A DNA stretch of 64,000 nt from Mesorhizobium sp. (GCA_004020315.1 SAQG01000003.1:158036-222035); one strand, 5' to 3'. Positions 34,708 through 43,841 are shown, counted from the first letter of the stretch. Notes: a model not told the origin generated them from the letters alone. A program made the numbers and translations.

Positions 34708-36489
34708 ATGGCAGTGGACGTAGAGCGAGTAAGACGGACGGGCGCCCGGCGCCCGTCGCGGATTCTGCCCGCATTCCTGTCGAGACTCACGGTGCCGATG
34801 CGCCGCTTCCTCGGCCACCATATCTTTTCCAGCCTGACGCGGCGCATTCTCTTCCTCAACCTCGCCGGCCTGGCCGTCCTGGTCACCGGCATTCTCTACC
34901 TCAACACGTTTCGCGACGGGCTGATCGATGCCCGCGTCGAGAGCCTGATGACCCAGGGCGAGATCATCGCCGGCGCGATCGCGGCATCGGCGACGGTCGA
35001 GACCGATTCGATCAGCATCGATCCGGAAAAACTGCTTGAACTGCAGGCCGGCGAAAGTCTGGGCCCCGGCTCCGATCAGCTCGACAATCTGGACTTTCCG
35101 ATCAATCCGGAGCGCGTCGCGCCGGTGCTCAGGCGCTTGATTTCGCCGACGCGGACGCGCGCCCGGATCTATGACCGCGACGCCAATCTGCTGCTCGATT
35201 CCCGCCATCTCTATTCGCGCGGTCAGATCCTTCGCTACGACCTGCCGCCGGTCGACGCGGAAGAGCCCGACCTTCTGGAGCGTATCCAGAAGTTCGTCTT
35301 CGACTTCTTCCGCAACACCGCGCTGCCGGTCTACCGTGAACAGCCGGGCGGCAATGGCGCTGCATTTCCGGAGGTGGTCAAGGCGCTTACCGGCAGCCCG
35401 TCGACCATCGTGCGGATCTCCGAACAGGGCGAGCAGATTGTTTCGGTCGCCGTGCCGATCCAGCGCTTTCGCGCCGTCCTCGGGGTGCTGATGCTGTCGA
35501 CGGAAGGCGGCGACATCGACAAGATCGTTGCTGCCGAGCGCAAGGCGATCCTGCGCGTCTTCGGCATCGCCGCCCTTGTCACCGCCATCCTGTCGATGCT
35601 GCTCGCCTCGACCATCGCCAATCCGCTGCGCCGGCTGTCGGCGGCGGCGGTCAGGGTGCGGCGCGGCGTCAAAAACCGCGAGGAAATCCCTGATTTCTCC
35701 GACCGGCAGGACGAGATCGGCAATCTGTCGACCGCCGTGCGCGACATGACCAATGCGCTCTACGCCCGCATCGAGGCGATCGAAAGTTTCGCGGCTGACG
35801 TCTCGCACGAATTGAAGAACCCGCTGACCTCGCTACGCAGCGCGGTAGAGACCCTGCCGCTGGCCAAGAACGACGCGTCGCGCAGCCGGCTGATGGAGAT
35901 CATCCAGCACGATGTCAGGCGGCTGGACCGTCTCATCACCGACATTTCCGACGCCTCCCGTCTTGATGCCGAGCTCGCGCGGGAAGACGCAGGAACCGTG
36001 GACCTCAAGAAATTCATCACGGATCTGGTCGACGTTTCGCGCACGGCCACGCGCAACAAGAAGACGGTCGACATCGAGTTCAAGGTCGCCAAACTGCCGC
36101 AGGGCGTCAAAGGCTACTTCGTCGCCGGCCATGATCTGAGGATCGGCCAGGTCATCACCAATCTGATCGAGAATGCCCGCTCCTTCGTTCCTGAAGAGCG
36201 CGGCCACATCGCCATATCGCTGGCGCGCGCCGGCAAGGTCAACATCATCACGGTCGACGACAATGGCCCCGGTATAAGGGCCGACAACATCGACCGCATC
36301 TTCGAACGCTTCTACACCGACCGACCGGCCGGCGAGGCGTTCGGCCAGAACTCGGGTCTTGGCCTGTCGATCAGCAGGCAGATCGTCGAAGCCCATGGCG
36401 GCACGCTGACCGCCGAGAACATCCCGGGCACCAAACCCGGCGAGATCAAGGGCGCGCGCTTCGTCGTGACACTGCCGGCGGAAGGCTAG
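34708..36489 (+). CDS. chvG: Sensor histidine kinase ChvG (ExoS)
   Basis: The 593-residue inner-membrane kinase has TM1 at residues ~47-66 (ILFLNLAGLAVLVTGILYL). A periplasmic sensor (~70-280) with ChvG-type features follows, then TM2 (FGIAALVTAILSMLLAS) and HAMP (~310-365). HisKA has the H-box FAADVSHELKNPLTSL near residue 370. HATPase has N-box NLIENA, G1 DDNGPG and G2 GLGLSI. The periplasmic regulator ExoR is not encoded here. It feeds ChvI, encoded just upstream. Confidence 0.96.
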   Translation: MAVDVERVRRTGARRPSRILPAFLSRLTVPMRRFLGHHIFSSLTRRILFLNLAGLAVLVTGILYLNTFRDGLIDARVESLMTQGEIIAGAIAASATVETDSISIDPEKLLELQAGESLGPGSDQLDNLDFPINPERVAPVLRRLISPTRTRARIYDRDANLLLDSRHLYSRGQILRYDLPPVDAEEPDLLERIQKFVFDFFRNTALPVYREQPGGNGAAFPEVVKALTGSPSTIVRISEQGEQIVSVAVPIQRFRAVLGVLMLSTEGGDIDKIVAAERKAILRVFGIAALVTAILSMLLASTIANPLRRLSAAAVRVRRGVKNREEIPDFSDRQDEIGNLSTAVRDMTNALYARIEAIESFAADVSHELKNPLTSLRSAVETLPLAKNDASRSRLMEIIQHDVRRLDRLITDISDASRLDAELAREDAGTVDLKKFITDLVDVSRTATRNKKTVDIEFKVAKLPQGVKGYFVAGHDLRIGQVITNLIENARSFVPEERGHIAISLARAGKVNIITVDDNGPGIRADNIDRIFERFYTDRPAGEAFGQNSGLGLSISRQIVEAHGGTLTAENIPGTKPGEIKGARFVVTLPAEG

Positions 36490-36490
36490 C

Positions 36491-36535
36491 GCATGATCCC
36501 GAAAAGTGGGAACCGGTTTTCGGACGAGGTCATGC
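36491..36535. repeat. Family A palindromic repeat (copy 4)
   Basis: GCATGATCCCGAAAAGTGGG-AACCGGTTTTCGGACGAG-GTCATGC lies immediately after the chvG stop. A second degenerate copy follows at 36548-36612 (CATGATCCCGAACCG...GGACCGGTTTTTGGGACAAGATAATG) and overlaps the hprK start. Confidence 0.78.
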
Positions 36536-36608
36536 GTAAACCAAAAACATGATCCCGAACCGAAGGTCCGCGCAGCTAAATATGGGGACCGGTTTTTGGG
36601 ACAAGATA

Positions 36609-37070
36609 ATGCCTGATCCAACTGTGCAGGCTGAGAACATTCACGGCACGGCAATCCTGATCGGCGAGCGTGGTGTCCTCATCACGGGACCGTCCGGCTC
36701 GGGCAAGACGACGCTGGCGCTCGCCCTCATTGATCATTGCCGCCAGCGTGGATTGTTTTCGCGGCTGATCGGTGACGACAGGCTCCTCGCCGCCGATCAC
36801 GCGGGGCGGCTGGTCTGCCGGGTGCCCAGCCCCATCGCCGGCCTCGCCGAGGTGCCCGGATTCGGCCCGCGGCCATTGTCGTTCGAGCCCGGCGGTGTAA
36901 TTGACCTTCGCGTCCGGTTGGTGCCTGCAAGCGAGGTGGCCCGCTTCCAGGAAGGTGTCAGCGAGCCCATAGCGGGCTGTCCGGTGCCGCGTATTGATCT
37001 TGCCGAACGCAATGTTCCGGCGGCCTTGCCGGCCGTGATGGCGCGGTTGCTAATTGCGCCTTTCGTATGA
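36609..37070 (+). CDS. hprK: HPr kinase/phosphorylase, short alphaproteobacterial form
   Basis: HprK phosphorylates and dephosphorylates HPr on Ser. The 153-residue protein is only the C-terminal catalytic domain of the Gram-positive enzyme, as is normal in Alphaproteobacteria. The P-loop is GPSGSGKTTLA near residue 23, with DDRLLAADHAGRL following. The frame is open back to 36549, but those 20 codons are translated repeat, so MPDPTVQ at 36609 is the likely start. The chvG-hprK-manX-hpr order suggests cross-talk with the incomplete nitrogen-type PTS. Confidence 0.9.
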   Translation: MPDPTVQAENIHGTAILIGERGVLITGPSGSGKTTLALALIDHCRQRGLFSRLIGDDRLLAADHAGRLVCRVPSPIAGLAEVPGFGPRPLSFEPGGVIDLRVRLVPASEVARFQEGVSEPIAGCPVPRIDLAERNVPAALPAVMARLLIAPFV

Positions 37071-37129
37071 TCCAATTTCACATTTTTGCTGCAATGCGTC
37101 AAAATGGCCTGGGCCTGTGCAATTTTGGG

Positions 37130-37156
37130 CTTGTCAACGCGCCTCGCGTCGACAAG
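37130..37156. promoter_or_regulatory. 27-bp dyad upstream of manX
   Basis: CTTGTCAACGCG-CCT-CGCGTCGACAAG has 12-bp arms with one mismatch and lies 77 nt before the manX start, in a 162-bp gap. There is no T-run, so an operator or mRNA 5'-end hairpin is more likely than a terminator. Confidence 0.4.
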
Positions 37157-37232
37157 ATAGCGCTCCCGCCGCCTGAAATGGCCGGCGAGCATGAAACGCC
37201 TATGAAGCGGCGATGACGGGAGCCACCAAAGA

Positions 37233-37634
37233 ATGATCGGACTCGTGCTTGTAACGCACGGTCAACTGGCCGCCGAATTCCGCCATGCCGTGGAACATGT
37301 CGTCGGGCCACAAGACAGTTTCGAGACCGTGGCGATCGGCGCCGATGACGATATGGAGCAGCGCCGCAGCGACATCATCGACGCCGTTGCCCGTGTCGAC
37401 ACAGGAGCGGGCGTCATCGTTTTGACCGACATGTTCGGCGGCACGCCCTCCAATCTCGCCATTTCGGTGATGGAATCTGGTCGGACCGAGGTCATTGCCG
37501 GCATGAACCTGCCGATGCTGATCAAGCTGTCCAGCATTCGCAAAGGCGACAATATGAGCGTAGCGCTGGACGAGGCGCAGGCGGCCGGCCGCAAATACAT
37601 CAATGTCGCCAGCCAGCTTCTGAGCAGCAAATGA
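37233..37634 (+). CDS. manX: PTS EIIA component, mannose family
   Basis: This is a 133-residue EIIA-Man domain. The active-site His is in VLVTHGQLA (residue 9), and the conserved TDMFGGTPSN is near residue 67. No EIIB/C/D is nearby, so it is probably a regulatory EIIA that receives phosphate from HPr, as in other rhizobia. It overlaps hpr by 4 nt. Confidence 0.93.
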   Translation: MIGLVLVTHGQLAAEFRHAVEHVVGPQDSFETVAIGADDDMEQRRSDIIDAVARVDTGAGVIVLTDMFGGTPSNLAISVMESGRTEVIAGMNLPMLIKLSSIRKGDNMSVALDEAQAAGRKYINVASQLLSSK

Positions 37635-37927
37635 ACGCCCTGCCGGCCAAGAAGGGTGACATCGTCCGGGAATTTCCAATCGTCAACCAGCGTGGCCTGC
37701 ATGCCCGCGCCTCGGCAAAGTTCGTTCAGGTCGCCAGCGGCTTCGACGCCTCCGTCCAGGTCGAGAAGGACGGCGTCACGGTTGGCGGCACCTCGATCAT
37801 GGGCCTCATGATGCTGGCGGCAAGCCCCGGCTACTCGATCCGTGTCACCGCCAGCGGCCCGGAGGCCGAGCAGGTGATCGACGCGCTGGAGCAACTGGTC
37901 GCCTCCCGCTTCGGCGAGGAGTCCTGA
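37631..37927 (+). CDS. ptsH: Phosphocarrier protein HPr
   Basis: This is a 98-residue HPr. The phospho-His is in NQRGLHARAS near residue 24. The HprK target Ser lies in GGTSIMGLMML near residue 57. The N-terminal extension of ~10 residues is usual for rhizobial HPr. Its ATG overlaps the manX stop. With HprK upstream, both phosphorylation sites are functional in principle. Confidence 0.95.
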   Translation: MNALPAKKGDIVREFPIVNQRGLHARASAKFVQVASGFDASVQVEKDGVTVGGTSIMGLMMLAASPGYSIRVTASGPEAEQVIDALEQLVASRFGEES

Positions 37928-37928
37928 C

Positions 37929-38020
37929 GCTTGGAGCGTCTCCTTTGGACGCGCAAAGGGGCGCTCCAGCACTTTGAATTTTCGCTTCGCGCTTCCGAAA
38001 ATCGATTGCGCGCCGATGCG
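37929..38020. repeat. Family B dispersed repeat (copy 4, inverted)
   Basis: GGAGCGTC...TTTGGACGC...GGCGCTCC and CACTTTGAATTTTCG...CCGAAAATCGATT are the reverse-oriented two halves of family B, lying between hpr and ahcY. Confidence 0.6.
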
Positions 38021-38039
38021 TCTCCGAAGACATGCACGG

Positions 38040-38055
38040 ATAAAGATTTCTTTAT
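38040..38055. promoter_or_regulatory. Candidate SAM-cycle repressor operator upstream of ahcY
   Basis: ATAAAGATTTCTTTAT has perfect 6-bp arms (ATAAAG/CTTTAT), 113 nt before the ahcY start. It resembles AT-rich palindromes attributed to ArsR-family SahR/SamR regulators of methionine-cycle genes in proteobacteria. The assignment is from memory of that motif type and is not verified. Confidence 0.45.
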
Positions 38056-38167
38056 ATCCCATTGTCGTCCGACCGACGATCTGCTAGTCAGGCCGGCAAC
38101 TCGCGCCCTTCGCCACGCCTTTCCGGCGCGGGCGCAACCCGAAGACAATTCACATCGGAGCACTGCC

Positions 38168-39568
38168 ATGACGGGTAGCAATGACTATGTGGTCGCCGAC
38201 ATCTCGCTTGCCGGCTATGGCCGCAAGGAGATCGAGATCGCCGAAACCGAAATGCCGGGCCTGATGGCCTGCCGCGAAGAGTTCGGCAAGGCGCAGCCGC
38301 TCAAGGGCGCGCGCATCACCGGCTCGCTGCACATGACCATCCAGACGGCGGTGCTGATCGAAACGCTGAAGGCGCTCGGCGCCGATATCCGCTGGGCCTC
38401 CTGCAACATCTTCTCGACCCAGGACCATGCTGCCGCGGCCATCGCCGAGGCCGGCATTCCGGTCTTCGCGGTCAAGGGCGAGACGCTCGAGGACTACTGG
38501 GTCTACACCGACAAGATCTTCCAGTGGGCCGATGGCGGCACCTCCAATATGATCCTCGATGATGGCGGCGACGCCACCATGTACATCCTGATCGGCGCGC
38601 GCGCCGAAGCCGGCGAGGATGTGCTCTCCGATCCGGGCAGCGAGGAGGAAGAAATCCTGTTTGCTCAGATCAAGAAGCGTATGGCGGCATCGCCCGGTTT
38701 CTTCACCAAGCAGAAGGAAGCGATCCGCGGCGTCACCGAAGAGACCACCACCGGCGTCAATCGGCTCTATCAGTTACAGAAGAAGGGCCTGCTGCCGTTC
38801 CCGGCGATCAACGTCAACGATAGCGTGACCAAGTCGAAGTTCGACAACAAATATGGCTGCAAGGAATCGCTGGTCGACGGCATTCGTCGCGGCACCGACA
38901 CGATGATGGCCGGCAAGGTTGCGGTCGTCTGCGGCTATGGCGACGTCGGCAAGGGCTCTTCGGCATCGCTCAAGGGCGCCGGCGCCCGCGTCAAGGTTAC
39001 CGAGGTCGATCCGATCTGTGCATTGCAGGCGGCGATGGACGGCTTCGAAGTCGTCACGCTCGAAGATGCCGCCCCGACCGCCGACATCATCATCACCACC
39101 ACCGGCAACAAGGATGTCGTCACCATCGACCACATGCGGGCGATGAAGGACATGGTGATCGTCGGCAATATCGGCCACTTCGACAACGAGATCCAGGTGG
39201 CGTCGCTGCGCAATCTGAAGTGGACCAACATCAAGCCGCAGGTCGACATGATCACCTTCCCGGACGGCAAGCGGATGATCCTTTTGTCGGAAGGCCGCCT
39301 GCTCAATCTCGGCAATGCCACCGGCCACCCGAGCTTCGTCATGTCGGCGTCCTTCACCAACCAGGTGCTGGCCCAGATCGAGCTGTACACCAAGCCCGGC
39401 CAGTACCAGAACCAGGTCTATGTCCTGCCGAAGCATCTCGATGAAAAGGTCGCACGCCTGCATCTCGACAAGCTGGGCGCCCGGCTCACCGAGCTGTCCA
39501 GCGAACAGGCCGCCTATATCGGCGTGACTCCGCAGGGGCCGTTCAAGCCGGAACACTACCGCTATTAA
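38168..39568 (+). CDS. ahcY: Adenosylhomocysteinase (S-adenosyl-L-homocysteine hydrolase)
   Basis: AhcY cleaves S-adenosylhomocysteine to homocysteine and adenosine, keeping SAM-dependent methylation running. It has 466 residues. The N-terminal substrate region includes [16 protein letters not shown] and [13 protein letters not shown]. The NAD-binding motif is [20 protein letters not shown] near residue 260. The C-terminus ends in the conserved KPEHYRY. The ATG at 38168 has CGGAG 7 nt upstream. The frame runs open to 37931 through the repeat but is not coding there. A terminator follows at 39599. Confidence 0.98.
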   Translation: MTGSNDYVVADISLAGYGRKEIEIAETEMPGLMACREEFGKAQPLKGARITGSLHMTIQTAVLIETLKALGADIRWASCNIFSTQDHAAAAIAEAGIPVFAVKGETLEDYWVYTDKIFQWADGGTSNMILDDGGDATMYILIGARAEAGEDVLSDPGSEEEEILFAQIKKRMAASPGFFTKQKEAIRGVTEETTTGVNRLYQLQKKGLLPFPAINVNDSVTKSKFDNKYGCKESLVDGIRRGTDTMMAGKVAVVCGYGDVGKGSSASLKGAGARVKVTEVDPICALQAAMDGFEVVTLEDAAPTADIIITTTGNKDVVTIDHMRAMKDMVIVGNIGHFDNEIQVASLRNLKWTNIKPQVDMITFPDGKRMILLSEGRLLNLGNATGHPSFVMSASFTNQVLAQIELYTKPGQYQNQVYVLPKHLDEKVARLHLDKLGARLTELSSEQAAYIGVTPQGPFKPEHYRY

Positions 39569-39598
39569 CCACAGCTGAAATTACCACTAGATATTGAG

Positions 39599-39633
39599 GC
39601 CGGGCGATTGACTTTTCGCCCGGCTTTATTTTT
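39599..39633 (+). terminator. Intrinsic terminator after ahcY
   Basis: GCCGGGCGA and TCGCCCGGC form a 9-bp stem with a short loop, followed by TTTATTTTT. It starts 31 nt after the ahcY stop. Confidence 0.88.
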
Positions 39634-39756
39634 GCGCCGATTGATTCTTCACGCCGATTCGCGCAAGCGCTATGGTGCTGATTCGCGGGTTCGGGGACGA
39701 GGGCCGACGCCCGCATCAGGGCGGTCTTGCATTCAGGCGGCGAAGAGGACCAGGAC

Positions 39757-42321
39757 ATGCCGGGGGATTACCCGCCTTGCGCGGGACAGGCCGTTTCCGG
39801 CGGCCACAACGATTCAGTGACCACGGGTTCCGCTGCCAGAGGTGGAAGCCTCTTATGGCGCGCTGGCACCCGCGCCGGAAAATTGCTTGCTTCTTCCGCG
39901 CTCGTCGGTCCGCTGCTTGGCGTTTCGGCACATGCCGGACCCGCTGCTGCCTCCAAAGCCGGGCTGTCGGTCAGCACGGTCGAGGTCATGCAGCTCGCCA
40001 TGTTTGTCGGCGTCATGGGCGCGGCACTTGTCTCGGCCATTTTCCTGATCCGGGAACGGGCGCGCACCTCGGCGCAGAATGTCGAACTCAGAGCCCGCTT
40101 GGCCGATGTCAACGCTGCGCTGCAGCGCTCCGAGGCGCTGCTGAACCTGCGCGACCAGCGCGTCGTCGTATGGGCCTCGGATAACAAGAAGCCCGAGCTC
40201 GTCGGGACATTGCCGGTTGAAAGCGGCGCCCCGGAAGACCGTGCCGCCTTCCTCGCCTTCGGCCGTTGGCTGATGCCGCGCTCGGCGGCGGCGCTCGAAA
40301 ATGCCGTGGCGGGACTGCGGGACAAGGCGAAGCCGTTCGATCTCGTCATCGAATCGCAGGCCGGTGCGCCGCTCGAAGTGCACGGGCGCAAGAGCGCAGC
40401 ACACGTGCTTGTGCGCTTCGTCTCGCTTTCTGAAACGCAGCGAAGCGAGGCCCGGCTGAGAATCGAGAACCAGCGTCTGGCCGCCGACTATGACACCATG
40501 CTTGGCCTTCTCAACGCACTCAACATGCCAGCATGGCTGCGCACGGCGAACGGGCGGCTGAAATGGGTCAACCGCGCTTATGCCAAGGCGGTCGAGGCGG
40601 AAAACGCCCAAGCTGCGGTTCGCGACGCGAAGGAATTCCTGGGTGGCCAGGCGCGCGAAGCAATCGCTGCGCAGCACAAATTGCATCCCGTCTTCGAGCA
40701 GGCGCTTTCCACCGTGATCGAGGGCGACCGCCGCATGTTCGCCGTGACCGACTTCGCCGGCGCGGACGGCTCGGCGGGTATTGCCTGCGACACCAGCGCC
40801 ATCGAAACCATCCGTAGCGAATATGAGCGGACCGTGCGGAGCCATGCCGACACGCTCGATCAGCTCAACACCGCCGTGGCGATTTTCGATACCGACGAAA
40901 AGCTGCGGTTTTTCAACCAGGCGTTCCAGAAATTATGGGGCCTCGACAGTGGCTTCCTGCACAGCGCTCCGGACAACGCTTTGTTGCTCGACCGGCTGCG
41001 CAGCGAAGGCAAGATCGCCGAGCAGCCCGAATGGCGGCGCTGGAAGGAAAGCCTGCTTGGCGCCTATCGCGCAGTCGAGTCGCAGGAACATTGGTGGCAT
41101 TTGCCGGACGGCAAGACCATTCGCGTCGTCGCCAATCCGCAGCCCAAGGGCGGCGTCACCTGGGTGTTCGAGAACCTGACCGAGAAGATGGACCTGGAGA
41201 GCCGCTACCAGACCGCGGTGCGGGTCCAGGGCGAGACGCTCGATAATCTTGCCGAAGGCGTGGCCGTGTTCGGCCCGGACGGCAGGCTCAGATTGTCGAA
41301 CCCGGCATTCGCTGCACTTTGGGGACTGGACGCCGACGCCGCCAAGCCCAACGTTCACGTCTCCACGATCCGCGACCTGTGCGACCGGGGCGCCGCCGAC
41401 AGCCCCTGGGGCGGGTTCGTTGCCGCCATCACCGGTTTCGACGATGAGCGCCGCGACCGCCACGGCCAGACCGAGCTGAACAACGGCACGGTGCTGCGCT
41501 ACGCGATGATCCCGCTGCCCAACGGGCAAGTGATGATGACCTTCGTCGACGTCACCGACAGCGTCAACGTCGAGCGGGCGCTGAAGGACAAGAACGAGGC
41601 ACTGGAAAAATCCGATCAGCTCAAGAACGAGTTTGTGCAGCACGTCTCCTACGAATTGCGCTCGCCGCTGACCAACATCATCGGCTTCACCGAGCTTCTT
41701 TCGCTGCCCTCGACCGGGCCATTGAACCAGAAGCAGCGCGAATATGTCGAACATGTCAGCTCTTCTTCCTCGGTCCTGCTCACCATCGTCAACGACATCC
41801 TCGACCTGGCGACCGTGGATGCCGGCATCATGGAGCTCGACATCTCCGAAGTTCACGTCGACCGGACCATCGCCGCCGCCGCCGAGCTTGTTTCCGACCG
41901 CCTGGAGGAGCATGCGATCAGGCTCAAGATCGACGCGGCCACTGCGCCAAAGACGTTCCACGGCGACGAAATCCGCATCCGCCAGATACTCTACAATCTG
42001 CTGAGCAATGCCGCGAACTACGCTCCGGAGGCGAGCACCATCACACTCGCCTGCCGCTCGTTTGCCGAAGGCGTGGAATTCTCCGTTCACGACGATGGTC
42101 CCGGCATGCCGCCGGACCTGCTCGATTCGGTGTTCCGTCGCTTCGAACCGCGCACCAATGGCGGCCGCCGGCGCGGCGCCGGCCTTGGCCTGTCGATCGT
42201 CAAGAGCTTTGTCGAACTGCATGGCGGCAATGTCCGCATCGAGACCGGCAAGGACATGGGCACCACTGTCATTTGTGCCTTTCCCGACGCGCCGTCCGGC
42301 ATCCGCGCGGCGGCCGAGTAG
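39757..42321 (+). CDS. divL: DivL-type PAS sensor kinase with Tyr in place of phospho-acceptor His
   Basis: The 854-residue protein has an N-terminal membrane helix (residues ~75-100, VEVMQLAMFVGVMGAALVSAIFLI). Several PAS domains follow (~230-330, ~370-470, ~495-600), then HisKA and HATPase domains. The H-box reads FVQHVSYELRSPLTNIIG: the canonical SHELR is SYELR, so His is Tyr, as in Caulobacter DivL (Tyr550). The ATPase core looks intact (NLLSNAANYAPE, DDGPGM, GAGLGLSIV). DivL works with CckA and DivK in CtrA cell-cycle control. The start at 39757 has AAGAGGA upstream. Confidence 0.87.
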   Translation: MPGDYPPCAGQAVSGGHNDSVTTGSAARGGSLLWRAGTRAGKLLASSALVGPLLGVSAHAGPAAASKAGLSVSTVEVMQLAMFVGVMGAALVSAIFLIRERARTSAQNVELRARLADVNAALQRSEALLNLRDQRVVVWASDNKKPELVGTLPVESGAPEDRAAFLAFGRWLMPRSAAALENAVAGLRDKAKPFDLVIESQAGAPLEVHGRKSAAHVLVRFVSLSETQRSEARLRIENQRLAADYDTMLGLLNALNMPAWLRTANGRLKWVNRAYAKAVEAENAQAAVRDAKEFLGGQAREAIAAQHKLHPVFEQALSTVIEGDRRMFAVTDFAGADGSAGIACDTSAIETIRSEYERTVRSHADTLDQLNTAVAIFDTDEKLRFFNQAFQKLWGLDSGFLHSAPDNALLLDRLRSEGKIAEQPEWRRWKESLLGAYRAVESQEHWWHLPDGKTIRVVANPQPKGGVTWVFENLTEKMDLESRYQTAVRVQGETLDNLAEGVAVFGPDGRLRLSNPAFAALWGLDADAAKPNVHVSTIRDLCDRGAADSPWGGFVAAITGFDDERRDRHGQTELNNGTVLRYAMIPLPNGQVMMTFVDVTDSVNVERALKDKNEALEKSDQLKNEFVQHVSYELRSPLTNIIGFTELLSLPSTGPLNQKQREYVEHVSSSSSVLLTIVNDILDLATVDAGIMELDISEVHVDRTIAAAAELVSDRLEEHAIRLKIDAATAPKTFHGDEIRIRQILYNLLSNAANYAPEASTITLACRSFAEGVEFSVHDDGPGMPPDLLDSVFRRFEPRTNGGRRRGAGLGLSIVKSFVELHGGNVRIETGKDMGTTVICAFPDAPSGIRAAAE

Positions 42322-42329
42322 CGCGCTCG

Positions 42330-43841
42330 ATGGCAGGCATGGTGCTGGAGCGTTTTCTCGCCAACGAGGCTGCGACCGCAAGGCTGGGCGAGGATCTGGC
42401 CATGTCGCTGCGCCCCGGCGACGTTCTGGCTCTCAGAGGCGATCTCGGCGCCGGCAAGTCGAGTTTGGCGCGGGCGCTGATCAGGGCAATGACCGACGAT
42501 GCCGGTCTCGACGTGCCGAGCCCGACCTTCACGCTCGTCCAGAGTTATGAGGCGCGCGTTCCCGTCCATCATTTCGACCTCTATCGCCTGTCCTCGGCGT
42601 CCGAACTGGACGAACTGGGTTTCGACGAGGCATTGGCGCAAGGCGCTGCCCTGGTCGAATGGCCGGAACGGGCGGAGGCCTATTTGCCAAAGACTTCGGT
42701 GCTGATCGAACTGGTTCATCAGGACGACGGCCGCCTGGCGAGATTGTCGGGACAAGGGGCTGCCTTCGAGCGCGCGGCGCGATCGCTGGCCATGCGCGAT
42801 TTTCTAGAAAGAGCTGGCTGGGGCGAAGCGCAAAGACGCTATTTTGTCGGCGACGCCTCGGCCCGCTCCTATGAGATCGTCTCGCTGGCCGGCCTGCCGC
42901 CGCGCGTGTTGATGAACTCGCCAAAACTGGTGCTCGGGCCGCCGGTCCGCGACGGCAAGCCCTATGCGGTGATCGCCCACACCGCGCAATCCGTCGCGGC
43001 CTTCGTCGCCATCGATCGGGCATTGCGGGCCGGTGGCGTCAGCGCCCCGGAAATCCACGCGCAGGATTTAGACCAGGGCTTTCTTCTCCTCGAGCATCTC
43101 GGCTCGGAGGGATTTCTCGGCCAGCGCGGCGAGCCGGTGGCCGCGCGCTACGCGGCGGCGGCCGAACTGCTTGCCATGATGCATGGCAAGCCATGGCCCG
43201 ATCGCATCGAGGCCGCGCCCGGCGTATTTCATGACGTGCCGCCTTTCGACCGCGACGCCATGATGATCGAAGCCGAATTGCTGGTCGACTGGTATGTGCC
43301 GGCGATATCAGGCGGCCCGGCAAGCGATGCCTTGCGCGCCGGCTATGTCAGGGAATGGAATGCGGTCCTCGACCGGCTGGAGGGACGCGAATACACACTC
43401 ATGCTGCGCGACTTTCATTCGCCCAACATCATCTGGCGCGGCGAGCGTACCGGTCACGATCGCCTCGGCATCGTCGATGTCCAGGACGCGCTGATCGGCC
43501 CGTCCGCCTATGATCTCGTCTCGCTGGCCATGGATGCGCGCGTCACGGTTTCGCCTGAGATCGAGCGGCGGACGCTCGACGCCTACATCGCTGCGCGCCA
43601 TAAGGTCGGCGCTTTTAATGAAGACGAATTCGTCGAAACCTATGCGATCATGGCGGCGCAGCGCAATTCGAAGATCCTCGGCATTTTCGTCCGGCTCGAA
43701 AAGCGCGACGGCAAGCCTTATTATCTGAAGCACCTGCCGCGTATTCGCGATTATCTCCGGCGAGCGCTGGCGCATCCCGGCCTGGCCAGCCTGCGGGATT
43801 TCTATACCGCCCATGGCCTGCTGGAGGAACGGCCGCTGTGA
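42330..43841 (+). CDS. TsaE / AmgK-type phosphotransferase fusion
   Basis: The fused protein has 503 residues. Residues ~1-150 are TsaE, the ATPase of the tRNA t6A threonylcarbamoyl complex, with P-loop GDLGAGKSSLARAL and SPTFTLVQSYE. Residues ~160-500 are an APH-fold kinase with catalytic LRDFHSPNIIW and metal Asp in GIVDVQDALIGPSAYDLVSL. This part resembles AmgK, which phosphorylates MurNAc/GlcNAc at the anomeric position. The next gene, murU, overlaps by 4 nt and encodes the following recycling enzyme. The fusion occurs in other Rhizobiales. The start at 42330 is 8 nt after divL. Confidence 0.88.
   Translation: MAGMVLERFLANEAATARLGEDLAMSLRPGDVLALRGDLGAGKSSLARALIRAMTDDAGLDVPSPTFTLVQSYEARVPVHHFDLYRLSSASELDELGFDEALAQGAALVEWPERAEAYLPKTSVLIELVHQDDGRLARLSGQGAAFERAARSLAMRDFLERAGWGEAQRRYFVGDASARSYEIVSLAGLPPRVLMNSPKLVLGPPVRDGKPYAVIAHTAQSVAAFVAIDRALRAGGVSAPEIHAQDLDQGFLLLEHLGSEGFLGQRGEPVAARYAAAAELLAMMHGKPWPDRIEAAPGVFHDVPPFDRDAMMIEAELLVDWYVPAISGGPASDALRAGYVREWNAVLDRLEGREYTLMLRDFHSPNIIWRGERTGHDRLGIVDVQDALIGPSAYDLVSLAMDARVTVSPEIERRTLDAYIAARHKVGAFNEDEFVETYAIMAAQRNSKILGIFVRLEKRDGKPYYLKHLPRIRDYLRRALAHPGLASLRDFYTAHGLLEERPL

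Noticed and set aside
37931..38167. 79-codon upstream extension of ahcY
   Set aside because: It runs through a dispersed repeat and a putative operator. The family N-terminus begins at 38168.
38020..38167. SAM or SAH riboswitch before ahcY
   Set aside because: I could not recognise the conserved core of any SAM or SAH riboswitch class. An AT-rich operator-like palindrome is seen instead.
40933..42381. 482-codon minus-strand frame opposite divL
   Set aside because: It shadows the kinase gene and has no recognisable domain or start context.
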